In this document: positions 38,336 to 47,913 of the stretch, one piece after another
Position numbering within the stretch: the first letter of the stretch is position 1
How the letters are laid out: every line of letters starts with the position of its first letter
From: an uncultured Fibrobacter sp.
GTDB lineage: Bacteria; Fibrobacterota; Fibrobacteria; Fibrobacterales; Fibrobacteraceae
Length of the DNA stretch: 64,000 bases
NCBI GenBank assembly: GCA_946414075.1
Contig: CAMKNA010000001.1
Span: forward strand, 82,210-146,209
Reading direction: 5' to 3'
Program-made: the position numbers and the translations under genes
The notes under the pieces: model-generated
What the model was told of the DNA's origin: nothing
Database searches by the model: none
What the model saw: the letters and a program-made list of their open reading frames with translations, nothing else

Positions 38336-39270
38336 AAACCTCTTCTGTGTCGAGCCCTTTCGCTCGCCTTCAACAAAAACTGCCTTTCGGACTCCGTCAA
38401 CGATTGAATTCCCTCGGTACTGACCTTCTTCAGGATCTCATCCATCCGCTTCTGTTCGTCCATGTAAAAGACTTCACCTTCCAGAACTTCGGGTTCCACG
38501 ACGCGGCTCTCTTTTTCTGGCCGCTGCATCTCACGAGCGTCACTATTAAACGGATTATCCCACTTCTTGTAACGGCCGGGATACTTAGAAAACAACCTGA
38601 AGAGCCCCGAAAGTGGCGAATTGTAAAGGAAGCTGGAGGCCTTGGTAAACACATTCTGGTACAGGGCCATATAGATAAAGCCCGCCACCACGCCGCCCAA
38701 GTGGGCAAAATGGGCAATGGCATCGCCGGTATTGGCGAACATGATATCGAAGGCAACCATCACCCACATGGCATGCTTGATTTTCATGGGAATAAAGAAG
38801 AACATCAAGATACGCCGTTCCGGAAAGAACTTGTAGTAGGCCACAAACACACCCATCAGGGCCCCAGATGCTCCAATGATGGGATTATGGGTCAATCCCA
38901 AAATGCTCATAGCAACACTGAAAAGCGCCGCAAAGACACCGCAAAAGAAATACATGGCCGCAAAATGCTTGGCCCCCATCCACTGTCCGACCTCGGCACC
39001 AAACATCCAAAGCATCAGCATGTTGAAGAAGAAGTGCATAAAGTCTACATGGATAAACATGTAGGTGACATAACGCCAGGCTTCCCACGGGACTGTAGGC
39101 AAGAACGAACCAAAATAGAGGATATATTCCTGAAGGGAGCCATAGCCTACACCTGGTAAATTCAGATGCAGTCCCAACATGCCACCCACGATGGCGGCAA
39201 TCCCAAACACCACCGCATTACTAATCAGCAGTACGCGAATGACCTTGGGTAAAAAGCGAAAAGGAATCAT
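38332..39270 (-). CDS. Rhomboid-family intramembrane serine protease
   Basis: HVDFMHFFFNMLMLWMFG, GASGALMGVFVAY, AHLGGVVAGFIY. Confidence 0.93.
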   Translation of the reverse strand: MIPFRFLPKVIRVLLISNAVVFGIAAIVGGMLGLHLNLPGVGYGSLQEYILYFGSFLPTVPWEAWRYVTYMFIHVDFMHFFFNMLMLWMFGAEVGQWMGAKHFAAMYFFCGVFAALFSVAMSILGLTHNPIIGASGALMGVFVAYYKFFPERRILMFFFIPMKIKHAMWVMVAFDIMFANTGDAIAHFAHLGGVVAGFIYMALYQNVFTKASSFLYNSPLSGLFRLFSKYPGRYKKWDNPFNSDAREMQRPEKESRVVEPEVLEGEVFYMDEQKRMDEILKKVSTEGIQSLTESERQFLLKASERARHRRGF

Positions 39271-39272
39271 GA

Positions 39273-39776
39273 CTAGTGGCCAGCTTTTAACAACAGGGGG
39301 ATGATTTCGCCATGGACATAGTTCGAAAGCAATTCGCGGCCATCCATCGTATCCGAAACTCCAGCCTTCAAAAGTTCGCGGACCACGGAGCTACTTAACG
39401 ATAAGTGCTCCGAAGAGCTAGAGAAAATAACCGTCTCACATTCAGGATAAAGGGTTTGATTGTTCCACGCTATGGATTGCTCATATTCAACATCCATAGC
39501 ACCCCGAACACCCCGAACCAGGAACTTCGAACCGACGCTTTGCATAAAATTAACGGTCAGCCCATCAAAAGAAGTTACCTTCACATGCGGGACCCCCGCA
39601 ACAGACTTATTTATGAAGGTCAAGCGATCTTCTTCCGAAAACATGTTTTTCTTTGAAGCATTTACGGCAAGGACAACCCACAGTTCATCGAAGAGCGCGG
39701 CTGCCCGCTTGACAATATCCAAATGTCCCAAGGTAAACGGGTCGAAAGACCCTGCGAATACGGCTATTCTTTGCAT
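39273..39776 (-). CDS. coaD: Pantetheine-phosphate adenylyltransferase
   Basis: AVFAGSFDPFTLGHLDIVKRAA, LVRGVRGAMDVEYEQSIAWNN, SSSVVREL. Confidence 0.96.
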   Translation of the reverse strand: MQRIAVFAGSFDPFTLGHLDIVKRAAALFDELWVVLAVNASKKNMFSEEDRLTFINKSVAGVPHVKVTSFDGLTVNFMQSVGSKFLVRGVRGAMDVEYEQSIAWNNQTLYPECETVIFSSSSEHLSLSSSVVRELLKAGVSDTMDGRELLSNYVHGEIIPLLLKAGH

Positions 39777-39792
39777 GCCGTAAATATATAAA

Positions 39793-40341
39793 TTATCCCC
39801 TGTAAATCACCAGGGACGATTCGCCATAACGACGAATCTGCACCGTCCCCATGTCGGCGGCTTCATTCATCCAGGCCGGCAAATTCCTACTCGGGGCTTC
39901 AAACACGGCCACCCCACCCGGATTAAGCCATTGCCAGAAAGGGCGCAAGTCGGGGTAGTCCATGTCCTTGAAGGGAGGGTCCGCATAAATCAGGTCAAAC
40001 CCACTCCCTGCACACAGTTCTTCCCTTTCCAAAGCCAAGGCGTTCTTTTCGTACAAAGTAAGCTTGCTTTCCAGGGACAAAGCCTTGTAGCCCTGCAGCA
40101 GGAGCCGCGCCTGGGAATGGGCCATTTCTACGGCAACTACATGGGAAGCCCCTCGACTCAAAGCTTCTATGCCCATAATGCCGGAACCCGCAAACAGGTC
40201 CAGCATGCGAAATCCATCGACAGACTGTAAAATATTAAACAACGCCTCTCGGGTCCTGGAACCCGTAGGCCTTGTTTTCAAACTTGGAGGAGAAGGGACC
40301 ATTCGTCCACGGAGATCCCCGCCCGTGATACGAATTGGCAT
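39793..40341 (-). CDS. rsmD: 16S rRNA (guanine966-N2)-methyltransferase
   Basis: RITGGDLRGRMV, RPTGSRTREALFNIL, DLFAGSGIMGIEALSRGA, LIYADPPF. Confidence 0.93.
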   Translation of the reverse strand: MPIRITGGDLRGRMVPSPPSLKTRPTGSRTREALFNILQSVDGFRMLDLFAGSGIMGIEALSRGASHVVAVEMAHSQARLLLQGYKALSLESKLTLYEKNALALEREELCAGSGFDLIYADPPFKDMDYPDLRPFWQWLNPGGVAVFEAPSRNLPAWMNEAADMGTVQIRRYGESSLVIYRG

Positions 40342-40342
40342 A

Positions 40343-41353
40343 CTAGGGAACGACGAACATCACGAGCTGCATTGTGCTCTGGATGTCGCGCTTGGCAAAA
40401 ACCATTTCGACCTTTGTGACGCCCGCGCGTACCGGGGATTCCAACAGGGCCGAAGCGAAGTTCTGCAGCTCTGGGAAATCCGAATTGGCAGACACGGTGT
40501 ACAAATAACGCTTGTACACGCCAAAGTCTTCCACCGCAGGTTTCTCAAGGCCCTTAAGATTCAGCTTGGCATTGGTGGCAAGGGACTTCAGCAACTTCAC
40601 CTCTTCCGCCACCTCACCAGACTTCACGAAATTGGAAACGGCTCCAAGATTTGGTGTCGAGACACTAAACAGACCAAACGCCGTAATGTCCGTAGCCGGT
40701 GCGTTTTCCGGCAGGGGCGGAGTTCTGAAATCGGAGCTCACCGCCTTCAGGCGTTCCAAGAAACTACGCTGGGATGTGGGCTTTGCCGCCACGCCGCGGA
40801 TGTAGTAGTAATTGGGCGTCTGGAAAATACAATCCGAGAATCCCACATCATCGGGCGTCGCCGTGGTAAGGAAAGTGAGGAACTGGGCGCTGGCGGCCTT
40901 CTGGTAAGAAAGCTTCTCCAAGGGCAGGTACGATTCATAGCTCTTCCTGCTATTGTTATACAGCGCCTTGGGGTTGATTTCACCGACCACCTGCTTCACG
41001 GTCATGCCTTCGCGCATCTTGAGTACGGCGCGTTCAGCAGCCGCTTCGGCCTCCAAGACTCCACCAGCCGTGGTGGTCTGTCCTGCACCCAAGGTCAAAG
41101 CCTGGCTCGGGTCTTCGGCACCAATCAAAGAAAGGTAGGCTTCAGGCAAGGCCCCCTGCAAAGGAACGGGAACTCCAAAGACGCTCAAGAAGCAACTAAA
41201 GGCCACCACGACAAAGGCCGCAGCAAGACCAATGGTCAGCAACTTAGACTTGGAAGATTTCCGGGCCGCGCGAACATCGGTAACATGGACCGGGTTCACA
41301 TTCTCCATCAAGGAGGAGCGCTCGGCAGCCTCGATCAAGTTCAAATGAATCAT
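40343..41353 (-). CDS. PilN-like (possibly PilN/O) inner-membrane protein
   Basis: MIHLNLIEAAERSS...KLLTIGLAAAFVVVAFSCFLSV (short cytosolic tail plus one TM), immediately downstream of pilM-like gene. Confidence 0.6.
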   Translation of the reverse strand: MIHLNLIEAAERSSLMENVNPVHVTDVRAARKSSKSKLLTIGLAAAFVVVAFSCFLSVFGVPVPLQGALPEAYLSLIGAEDPSQALTLGAGQTTTAGGVLEAEAAAERAVLKMREGMTVKQVVGEINPKALYNNSRKSYESYLPLEKLSYQKAASAQFLTFLTTATPDDVGFSDCIFQTPNYYYIRGVAAKPTSQRSFLERLKAVSSDFRTPPLPENAPATDITAFGLFSVSTPNLGAVSNFVKSGEVAEEVKLLKSLATNAKLNLKGLEKPAVEDFGVYKRYLYTVSANSDFPELQNFASALLESPVRAGVTKVEMVFAKRDIQSTMQLVMFVVP

Positions 41354-42264
41354 ACTTCCTCCATCAGGTTCAGGGCCGCGCCAATAGCGCCAGCACAACT
41401 GAGAACCGCGGCAGAATCTTCTTCTTCCACCGGAAGTCTAAGGTTAGAGAAGGAATCCATCAAGACAATCTGGTACTCCGGGAGGGCACCCTGCAAGTTC
41501 TTCATGAACAGGGGGTCCGTCGCCAGTTCGCCACACAAGTGGATCTGCTTCACATCAAAGGAGACATCGTCTTCCTTGGCAAACTCAATCTGCTCGCGGA
41601 TCCCGTCGGCCAGGAACCCGTAAGCTTCCTCGGCAGACTTATCCACCAGGGAGAGTGTGGAAACGCAGCGCAAATCCTGGAGCCTATCCTTGGAAACCCA
41701 CAACAGGGTAACGCCGGCAAAATCGGCCTTGATAACGCACTCCAGGCCGTCAATACGGTCTGCGGAATCCATCAAATTCAAAAGAGAAAGGACATCCACT
41801 TCCATGGTCTTGGGCGCTAACCCCTTGTTGCGGAAGCCTTTACGAACACCATCCACCCATTCGCGGCGAACGGCAATCAGAAGAACAGTCTCGCCTACAG
41901 TAGCGTCGCCGCACAGGACCTGGTAGTCCATGATGTAGGAGCCCTTTTCGGCGTTGGTAATAAGCTCAAGGTACCATTCCAGGTAATCTTCGCGGTTGGC
42001 GCACGCCTCGGCAGGAACAAAGACCTGCCTTATGATGGAGCGGAAAGCCGGGATGGAAAGGGATACCGCCTCCACGGATTCCTGCTGAATGGACTCCAAC
42101 CAGCCCTGTAGGACCGTTTCGAAAGTGTAGACGTCATCCAGAGGGCTAGTCCCCGTCTGCAAGATGGCAGTGCGCAAAACCCGCTTTTCGGCGGAGTCCA
42201 ACAGGGCCACTTTCAGGGAAGCATCCCCAACCTCAATACCTAGATAAATCTTCGTATCACTCAT
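41350..42264 (-). CDS. PilM-like actin-fold ATPase/type IV pilus assembly-like protein
   Basis: IYLGIEVGDASLKVALLDSAEKR..., LSIPAFRSIIRQVFVPA; actin-like fold pattern. Confidence 0.65.
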   Translation of the reverse strand: MSDTKIYLGIEVGDASLKVALLDSAEKRVLRTAILQTGTSPLDDVYTFETVLQGWLESIQQESVEAVSLSIPAFRSIIRQVFVPAEACANREDYLEWYLELITNAEKGSYIMDYQVLCGDATVGETVLLIAVRREWVDGVRKGFRNKGLAPKTMEVDVLSLLNLMDSADRIDGLECVIKADFAGVTLLWVSKDRLQDLRCVSTLSLVDKSAEEAYGFLADGIREQIEFAKEDDVSFDVKQIHLCGELATDPLFMKNLQGALPEYQIVLMDSFSNLRLPVEEEDSAAVLSCAGAIGAALNLMEEV

Positions 42265-42299
42265 ATACTCAACGACTTATGAAAATGTACACCCTAAAA

Positions 42300-42770
42300 C
42301 TAATCAAAAATTACCCCCTGTAGGAGACCTTCCATTTTTTTCTTGCCGATTCCAGGTACTTTTTCCAAATCCTGGGGGCCAGAAAAGGGACCATGCTGGG
42401 TGCGGAAGGTCAAAATTTTCTCCGCGAGCTTTGGGCCCACCCCCTTCAGGGCACACAACTCATTCTCATTGGCATGGTTGATATGAACGGGCAAATTTGG
42501 CTTTTTTTGCCTGTTTTTTGCGGATTTGCCTTTTTTCGCCTTCCCTACAGCGGCACCACCGTGAATTACTTTGTCTGTATTCGCAGGAAATGCCGACAAG
42601 GAATCGTGTGCTTTTGAAGCGCTTTCGACTACATATTCCAGATTGGAGTATTCATCCACCTGCCCGATGGCGGGAACGCCCCATGGGAGGTAACGAAAAA
42701 GAAGACCCAAGACCAAGAAGACGAGGGCCGTTCGTAGGATTTGTTTTTCAGGTGCGTTCAGGTTGCCCAT
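42300..42770 (-). CDS. ComEA-like helix-hairpin-helix protein
   Basis: VHINHANENELCALKGVGPKLAEKILTFRTQHGPFSGPQDLEKVPGIGKKKMEGL; N-terminal TM. Confidence 0.9.
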   Translation of the reverse strand: MGNLNAPEKQILRTALVFLVLGLLFRYLPWGVPAIGQVDEYSNLEYVVESASKAHDSLSAFPANTDKVIHGGAAVGKAKKGKSAKNRQKKPNLPVHINHANENELCALKGVGPKLAEKILTFRTQHGPFSGPQDLEKVPGIGKKKMEGLLQGVIFD

Positions 42771-43500
42771 CGGGAAGCCTCTGCATTCTATGTTCATATA
42801 GCAAGGCTTCGACGGCGCTAGCGTCAGAAGGCACATCCACAGAGATGCTCTCGTAGGGACTCTGGACAATGCGGATGGGGCGTATCCCCATAATACGCAT
42901 CTGTTCCAAGGAACGCTCCAACTCAAGCTTGTTCTGGGACAAAGAAGTAAATTCATCGCGGGATCTGCGCGAGTAGGCGTAGATACCCTGGTGCTGGAAC
43001 CAGCGGCCGGCATCATCTGCCGGAATCTCCCTACGGAAATCCACGGCAAAACCGCTCTCCACCAAAACCTTCACCACCGTCTTCAGGGGAACATCCTCCG
43101 GCTTCAGCGGGCAGGCCACCGTCACCCAGCAATCGGGGTTCTCGGCAAGCGCCCGCGCCACCTCACACAAAAGCGTCGGTTCAACGAGAGGTTCATCTCC
43201 CTGCAGGTTCACCACCAGATCAAGGTCCAAGGCGCGGGCGGCGGCGGCCACCCGGTCGGAGCCCGTGGCCGCCTCCCCTGTCAGCAGGAATTCAAACCCT
43301 GCGCGGGACACCACCTCGGCGATTTCATCACTGTCGGTAGCGCAGACAATGCGGTCAAAGCATTCCGCCAGAGCGGCCCGTTCCAGCGTGCGGACAATCA
43401 TCTCCTTGCCGCACAGCTTAAAAAGCGGCTTCCCGGGAAACCGGGAAGACCCCATACGGGCAGGAACGATACAAGAAACGGAAGACATAAATCCAGGCAA
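42748..43500 (-). CDS. kdsB: 3-deoxy-manno-octulosonate cytidylyltransferase
   Basis: CIVPARMGSSRFPGKPL, VCATDSDEIA, LVVNLQGDEPLV. Confidence 0.95.
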   Translation of the reverse strand: MPGFMSSVSCIVPARMGSSRFPGKPLFKLCGKEMIVRTLERAALAECFDRIVCATDSDEIAEVVSRAGFEFLLTGEAATGSDRVAAAARALDLDLVVNLQGDEPLVEPTLLCEVARALAENPDCWVTVACPLKPEDVPLKTVVKVLVESGFAVDFRREIPADDAGRWFQHQGIYAYSRRSRDEFTSLSQNKLELERSLEQMRIMGIRPIRIVQSPYESISVDVPSDASAVEALLYEHRMQRLPDGQPERT

Positions 43501-43509
43501 AGGAGGCTG

Positions 43510-43797
43510 CTAGCCGCCAATGACCTTGGGAATGGCGAAGTGGTCGTTTTCCACCGCCGGAGCATTTGCAAAAGCCTGTTCCAAGGTAAAGCCCTGTACA
43601 GGTACATCTTCGCGGAGAATGGTCTCGCCATTCTCAACGGCAGTCATAGGCTCCACATGAGAAAGATCCAGAGCCTTCAAGGCATCCAGATGGTCAAGCA
43701 TCTTGTCCAGGTGACCCTTGATGGCGGGAATTTCCTCTTCGGAAATGCTCAGGCGGGACAACTTTGCAAGCTTCAGGACTTCTTCACTTTCAAGCAT
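43510..43797 (-). CDS. gatC: Asp-tRNA(Asn)/Glu-tRNA(Gln) amidotransferase subunit C
   Basis: VLKLAKLSRLSISEEEI...HVEPMTAVENGETILREDVP...FAIPKVIGG. Confidence 0.92.
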   Translation of the reverse strand: MLESEEVLKLAKLSRLSISEEEIPAIKGHLDKMLDHLDALKALDLSHVEPMTAVENGETILREDVPVQGFTLEQAFANAPAVENDHFAIPKVIGG

Positions 43798-43866
43798 AGG
43801 AACTCTCCAATCTTTTCGTGCTACAATATAGCAATTTTCCAAAAAGAAAGCATGGATCCCGTCGCC

Positions 43867-46293
43867 TTACCCAACCACTTCCAGGGCGGCGTATTTCAAT
43901 ATAATGGTCCGAACCGTATTGTCGGAACCAAAACGAACATCTACGCGGGCATTGTCCCCCGTACCATAGCAGCGGGTAACCACCCCCATCCCGTACTTGG
44001 AATGCCTAACGCGAGCACCTGGATGGAAGGGATTCTCGCTGTACTCGTCATAGACAATGCGGGGGCCCGATATATCGGCAGACCTTGCAGGAGCGGCCAC
44101 CTTGACAGGATTGCGGAATACAATCCGCCGGTCGTTCTTGCGGACCGACTCCGGAACAGAACTTCTGGAACCCGAAAGGGGACTTCGATTGCGAGCAAAG
44201 GCCGGAGCCTGTTTATAGCGCGGTGCGGCGGGCGCTTCGGGAGTCCAGCCCGAAAAGGCGGGGCGTTCATCTATGCAAGGCGTGAATTCCACCACAGAAG
44301 GGTCCAATTCCTTCAAAAAACGGGACGGCGCGAAGGGGCGGATCGTCCCCTGGAAGAACCGCCGTTCCGCATGGTATAGGTAAAGCTTCTTTTCGGCGCG
44401 AGTACAGCCTACATAAAACAGGCGCCGTTCTTCTTCAAGCTGGTCGTTCGCCTCCTTGACGCTCAGCATGGATGTCTCACGAATCAACGGGAAGATGCCG
44501 TCGTCACAGCCAGCAATGTGGACCGTATGGAATTCCAGGCCCTTCGCCATGTGAATGGTCATGAGAGTCACCTGGCCCTTGGACTCATCCACCTTCTTAT
44601 CGCCATCCGTCAAAAGGGAGATATCCTGGAGAAAGGCATCCAAAGTCGCCCCCGGATGCTCTTCGTCGAATTCGCGGATGGCGTTAATCATTTCATCCAC
44701 GTTGCCGATACGCTCGTCTGCCGAAAGTTCATCATCCTTCCGCAGAAATTCCTTGTAGGCTATATCGTTTACGATACGCTCCGCCAAAAGTGGCAACGGA
44801 GTCTCCCCCGCAGCCACAAGGGCTTTCCATGTTTCAACCAGTTCCACAAAACCTTTCAGCTTGGGTGCGGAGCGAGATGCACCGTTGGCCTCTGCCACCA
44901 GCATCTGCCAGAATGTCCCTTCGCCATGGCGTACTCGGGCAAGGACCGATTCCACAGAAGTCTTTCCGATGGCACGGGGCGGCGTATTGATGACCCGAAG
45001 GTGGGCCGCATCGTCCTTCTCGTTAGAAAGCAAGCGCAAATAAGAAAGGATATCACGGACTTCCTTACGATCCCAGAACCTGGTTCCCCCAAAAATCACG
45101 GAAGGAATGCGGTTGTCATTCAAAGCCTTTTCAATCACACGGGACTGGGCATTGGTGCGGTAGAACACCGCCGTCTTGGAATAATTCTCTTCACCGGCAG
45201 CGGCAATAAAGTCAGCAATCTGCTGGGCTTCAGTGCGGTCGTCCATCATATGCCGCACACGAATGGGGTCTCCCGCTTCCTCCTTGGAGTACACCACCTT
45301 CTGCATTTCCAGCGGGCGAACATTGTTGGCAATGACCGAGCCAGCCCCCTTTACGATGTTGGAGGTGGAGCGGTAGTTTCGTTCCAACTTGACGATGGTT
45401 ACCGGTGCAAAATCCCGGTGGAAGTTGCGGATAATCTTGATGTTGGCTCCGCGCCAGCCGTAGATACTCTGGTCGTCGTCGCCCACCACCGTTACATTCT
45501 TCTGTTCGTTAATCAGCAACTTCAGGAGCTCGTACTGAACATCATTGGTATCCTGGTATTCATCCACCACCACATACTTGTAACGCTCGCTCAACTGGTC
45601 TGCAAGATGCGGTACCTTCTGAAGCATCAGCACCGTATTGAACAACAGGTCGTCGAAATCCATGGCGTTGGATTCCTTAAGGCGCTTCTGGTATTCTGCA
45701 TAGAGACGAGCCTTTCGCTCTTCGTCGGCAAATTCAGCCCGCATCATGGCCACATCGGGGGTCTGCAAAACCGCTTCGCCATTAGTATACAGGATGGTGT
45801 TCTTGTAGCGGGAGATAGCGCCGTGTAATTTCTTCACTTCGGCCGCATCGTAGTTGTCACCCAGTTCTTCCTTGAGAATTTCTTTCAAAATCCTCTTTTG
45901 GTCGTCGTCATCGTAAATGGAGAAATTGCTGTCGTACCAGGAACCGCCCATGGCATGAATCACGAAATCCTTGGTCAGGCAAAGCCTTAAAAGTTTCAGG
46001 CACACAGAGTGGAAGGTTCCCATCCAGTTGAAGGCCAGGCGAACCTGCAAAAGCTTCTGGATACGGTCCTTCATTTCGCGAGCGGCCTTGTTGGTAAAGG
46101 TCACCGCCAGAATCCTATCCGCTTCCACCTGATGGTAAGAAACCAGGTGCGCAATCTTGTAGGTGATAGCGCGAGTCTTGCCCGAACCGGCACCCGCCAA
46201 AATCAACATGGGGCCGTCAATCTTCTTTGCCGCAGCCGCCTGTTCCGGGTTCAGTTCACGATTCAAGACAACATCATCTACCACATTCGCCAT
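43867..46293 (-). CDS. pcrA: ATP-dependent DNA helicase UvrD/PcrA
   Basis: LNPEQAAAAKKIDGPMLILAGAGSGKTRAI, VDEYQDTNDVQYELL, GDDDQSIYGWRGA, TIHMAKGLEFHTV. Confidence 0.95.
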   Translation of the reverse strand: MANVVDDVVLNRELNPEQAAAAKKIDGPMLILAGAGSGKTRAITYKIAHLVSYHQVEADRILAVTFTNKAAREMKDRIQKLLQVRLAFNWMGTFHSVCLKLLRLCLTKDFVIHAMGGSWYDSNFSIYDDDDQKRILKEILKEELGDNYDAAEVKKLHGAISRYKNTILYTNGEAVLQTPDVAMMRAEFADEERKARLYAEYQKRLKESNAMDFDDLLFNTVLMLQKVPHLADQLSERYKYVVVDEYQDTNDVQYELLKLLINEQKNVTVVGDDDQSIYGWRGANIKIIRNFHRDFAPVTIVKLERNYRSTSNIVKGAGSVIANNVRPLEMQKVVYSKEEAGDPIRVRHMMDDRTEAQQIADFIAAAGEENYSKTAVFYRTNAQSRVIEKALNDNRIPSVIFGGTRFWDRKEVRDILSYLRLLSNEKDDAAHLRVINTPPRAIGKTSVESVLARVRHGEGTFWQMLVAEANGASRSAPKLKGFVELVETWKALVAAGETPLPLLAERIVNDIAYKEFLRKDDELSADERIGNVDEMINAIREFDEEHPGATLDAFLQDISLLTDGDKKVDESKGQVTLMTIHMAKGLEFHTVHIAGCDDGIFPLIRETSMLSVKEANDQLEEERRLFYVGCTRAEKKLYLYHAERRFFQGTIRPFAPSRFLKELDPSVVEFTPCIDERPAFSGWTPEAPAAPRYKQAPAFARNRSPLSGSRSSVPESVRKNDRRIVFRNPVKVAAPARSADISGPRIVYDEYSENPFHPGARVRHSKYGMGVVTRCYGTGDNARVDVRFGSDNTVRTIILKYAALEVVG

Positions 46294-46327
46294 CAAAGGA
46301 CTCCTTGCTCAAATGTACAATATAGTA

Positions 46328-46370
46328 AAAAAAAATAAGAACGGCCTCCACAAGGGAGACCGTTCCTAAG
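46328..46370 (-). terminator. Rho-independent terminator-like hairpin
   Basis: Minus strand GGAACGGTCTCC CTTGT GGAGGCCGTTC TTATTTTTTTT. Confidence 0.7.
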
Positions 46371-46543
46371 AAGGAGAAAATATTGAGAAATCAAAAGTAC
46401 TTAGAGCTCATCAGGAGGGGAGCAATGATATAGGTGCCCTAAGATTTACCCATTAATATCCCAACGATCCAAATATACCAAATCTTTGGCTTTTTGGAAC
46501 TTTTGTTTTTCTTATTTAAATTTCTATTTCTTTCTTACAAATC

Positions 46544-47845
46544 CTACTCTTCCCTAAAAATAATTTTGCATTTAGGGACAAAGCGGAAGCCGCCGCGACG
46601 GTGGCGTTCAATTTCAAAGTACTTCTTGACGCCCTCGGTCACGTTACCATCCTTGTCGTCGGTGCCATTGATATGGGCAATAACGCGGTTCAGGCGGCTT
46701 TCAAAATTCGGGCGCAGGGGATCCATGCAAATAGCCGGGTCCCGCTTAAATTCACGGTTTTCGTACTCTTCACGCCCCGTCGCCGTATATTCACGAAGCA
46801 AGTTGCGAAGGATTCGGGCAGGAACGTTGCGCATCAGGTGCTTGCTATTCACCGAGATAGAGTCATCGCTCTTGTAGTAAATGACCGTCACGGAGTCGTT
46901 CATGGCCTCCAGCAACTGCTCCTGGGCCTTCTGGATTGGCTGCCAAGAGTCGAATTCCTGTTTCACCACTGCGCTCATCAATTTGTTGAAGGGCTCGGGA
47001 ACTACTACGTTGGCCTTATAGTCGAAGAAAACGATAGCTGCCGGGGCGCCGTAATAGCACCCCTTGTGGATAAGCACCGCACCCGTTTTCTCATCAACGA
47101 CATTTTCCAGGGCCTTGACACAGGTCATCTTTGTTTCGGCAGATTCATCCCATTCTAGGTCATTCTCCGCGAGACAATCGTCAAAAGACATATTCTGGCC
47201 AACTTTCTTGCCATCCACATAGATAAAGCCGTCATCCTTAGCCTCCGCAGTCATGCGGTTTTCCAAGGCTTCCATGAAGGATGTCTGTGCCGCCTTGAAC
47301 TCCATGTGCTCGTAGGGAGCCGTATCCAAAAGAATCGGGCCAACCTGCACCAATCCGTTGAACCAGCGCATGGGGTTCGTCACCAGCATCCCCGGAGTGT
47401 CAAACCTGAAGGTAAAGAACTCCTTCCTGTTCCCGTCCACCACTTCACGGCGCAGGAACTTGGACTCCTTGAGCAAGGGATAGCGCTTAGGGATAATGTC
47501 CAGGCAAAGTTGACGAACGTCCTGGGTCGAATAGAACTGGGAGATGTAAGGAAGGTAAGAACGCAGGATATTGCGGGCCGGAACCCCTTCAAAGGCCGCA
47601 CAGCGATCAATAATCCGCTGAACAAAGGCGTCCGGATTTTCCCCACGGTCATAAAGCCAGTTAACTACGTTATTCATGGCCAAGCGGTGTACCGATTCAT
47701 CGACAATGGAATCTTCAAAATACATGTCGTTTAAGGTTTTCACCGTAAACCGAGGGTCCCGCTTCACCAAGGTCAAAATGTCCTTGACCGAGTAGGACAT
47801 CAAAAGTTCAATATGAGTCAACTGCAAAAAAAGATTCGATAACAT
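46544..47845 (-). CDS. Uncharacterised protein with C-terminal winged-helix-like region
   Basis: Long ORF with promoter-like motif upstream; C-terminus MRNVPARILRNLLREYTATGREEYENREFKRDPAI...FESRLNRVIAHI. Confidence 0.75.
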   Translation of the reverse strand: MLSNLFLQLTHIELLMSYSVKDILTLVKRDPRFTVKTLNDMYFEDSIVDESVHRLAMNNVVNWLYDRGENPDAFVQRIIDRCAAFEGVPARNILRSYLPYISQFYSTQDVRQLCLDIIPKRYPLLKESKFLRREVVDGNRKEFFTFRFDTPGMLVTNPMRWFNGLVQVGPILLDTAPYEHMEFKAAQTSFMEALENRMTAEAKDDGFIYVDGKKVGQNMSFDDCLAENDLEWDESAETKMTCVKALENVVDEKTGAVLIHKGCYYGAPAAIVFFDYKANVVVPEPFNKLMSAVVKQEFDSWQPIQKAQEQLLEAMNDSVTVIYYKSDDSISVNSKHLMRNVPARILRNLLREYTATGREEYENREFKRDPAICMDPLRPNFESRLNRVIAHINGTDDKDGNVTEGVKKYFEIERHRRGGFRFVPKCKIIFREE

Positions 47846-47913
47846 ACTTCCCTCACTCTTAAAAGAATATAGCAAAAAAAACAGAAAAACGACAAAATAG
47901 CTATATTTTGGCT

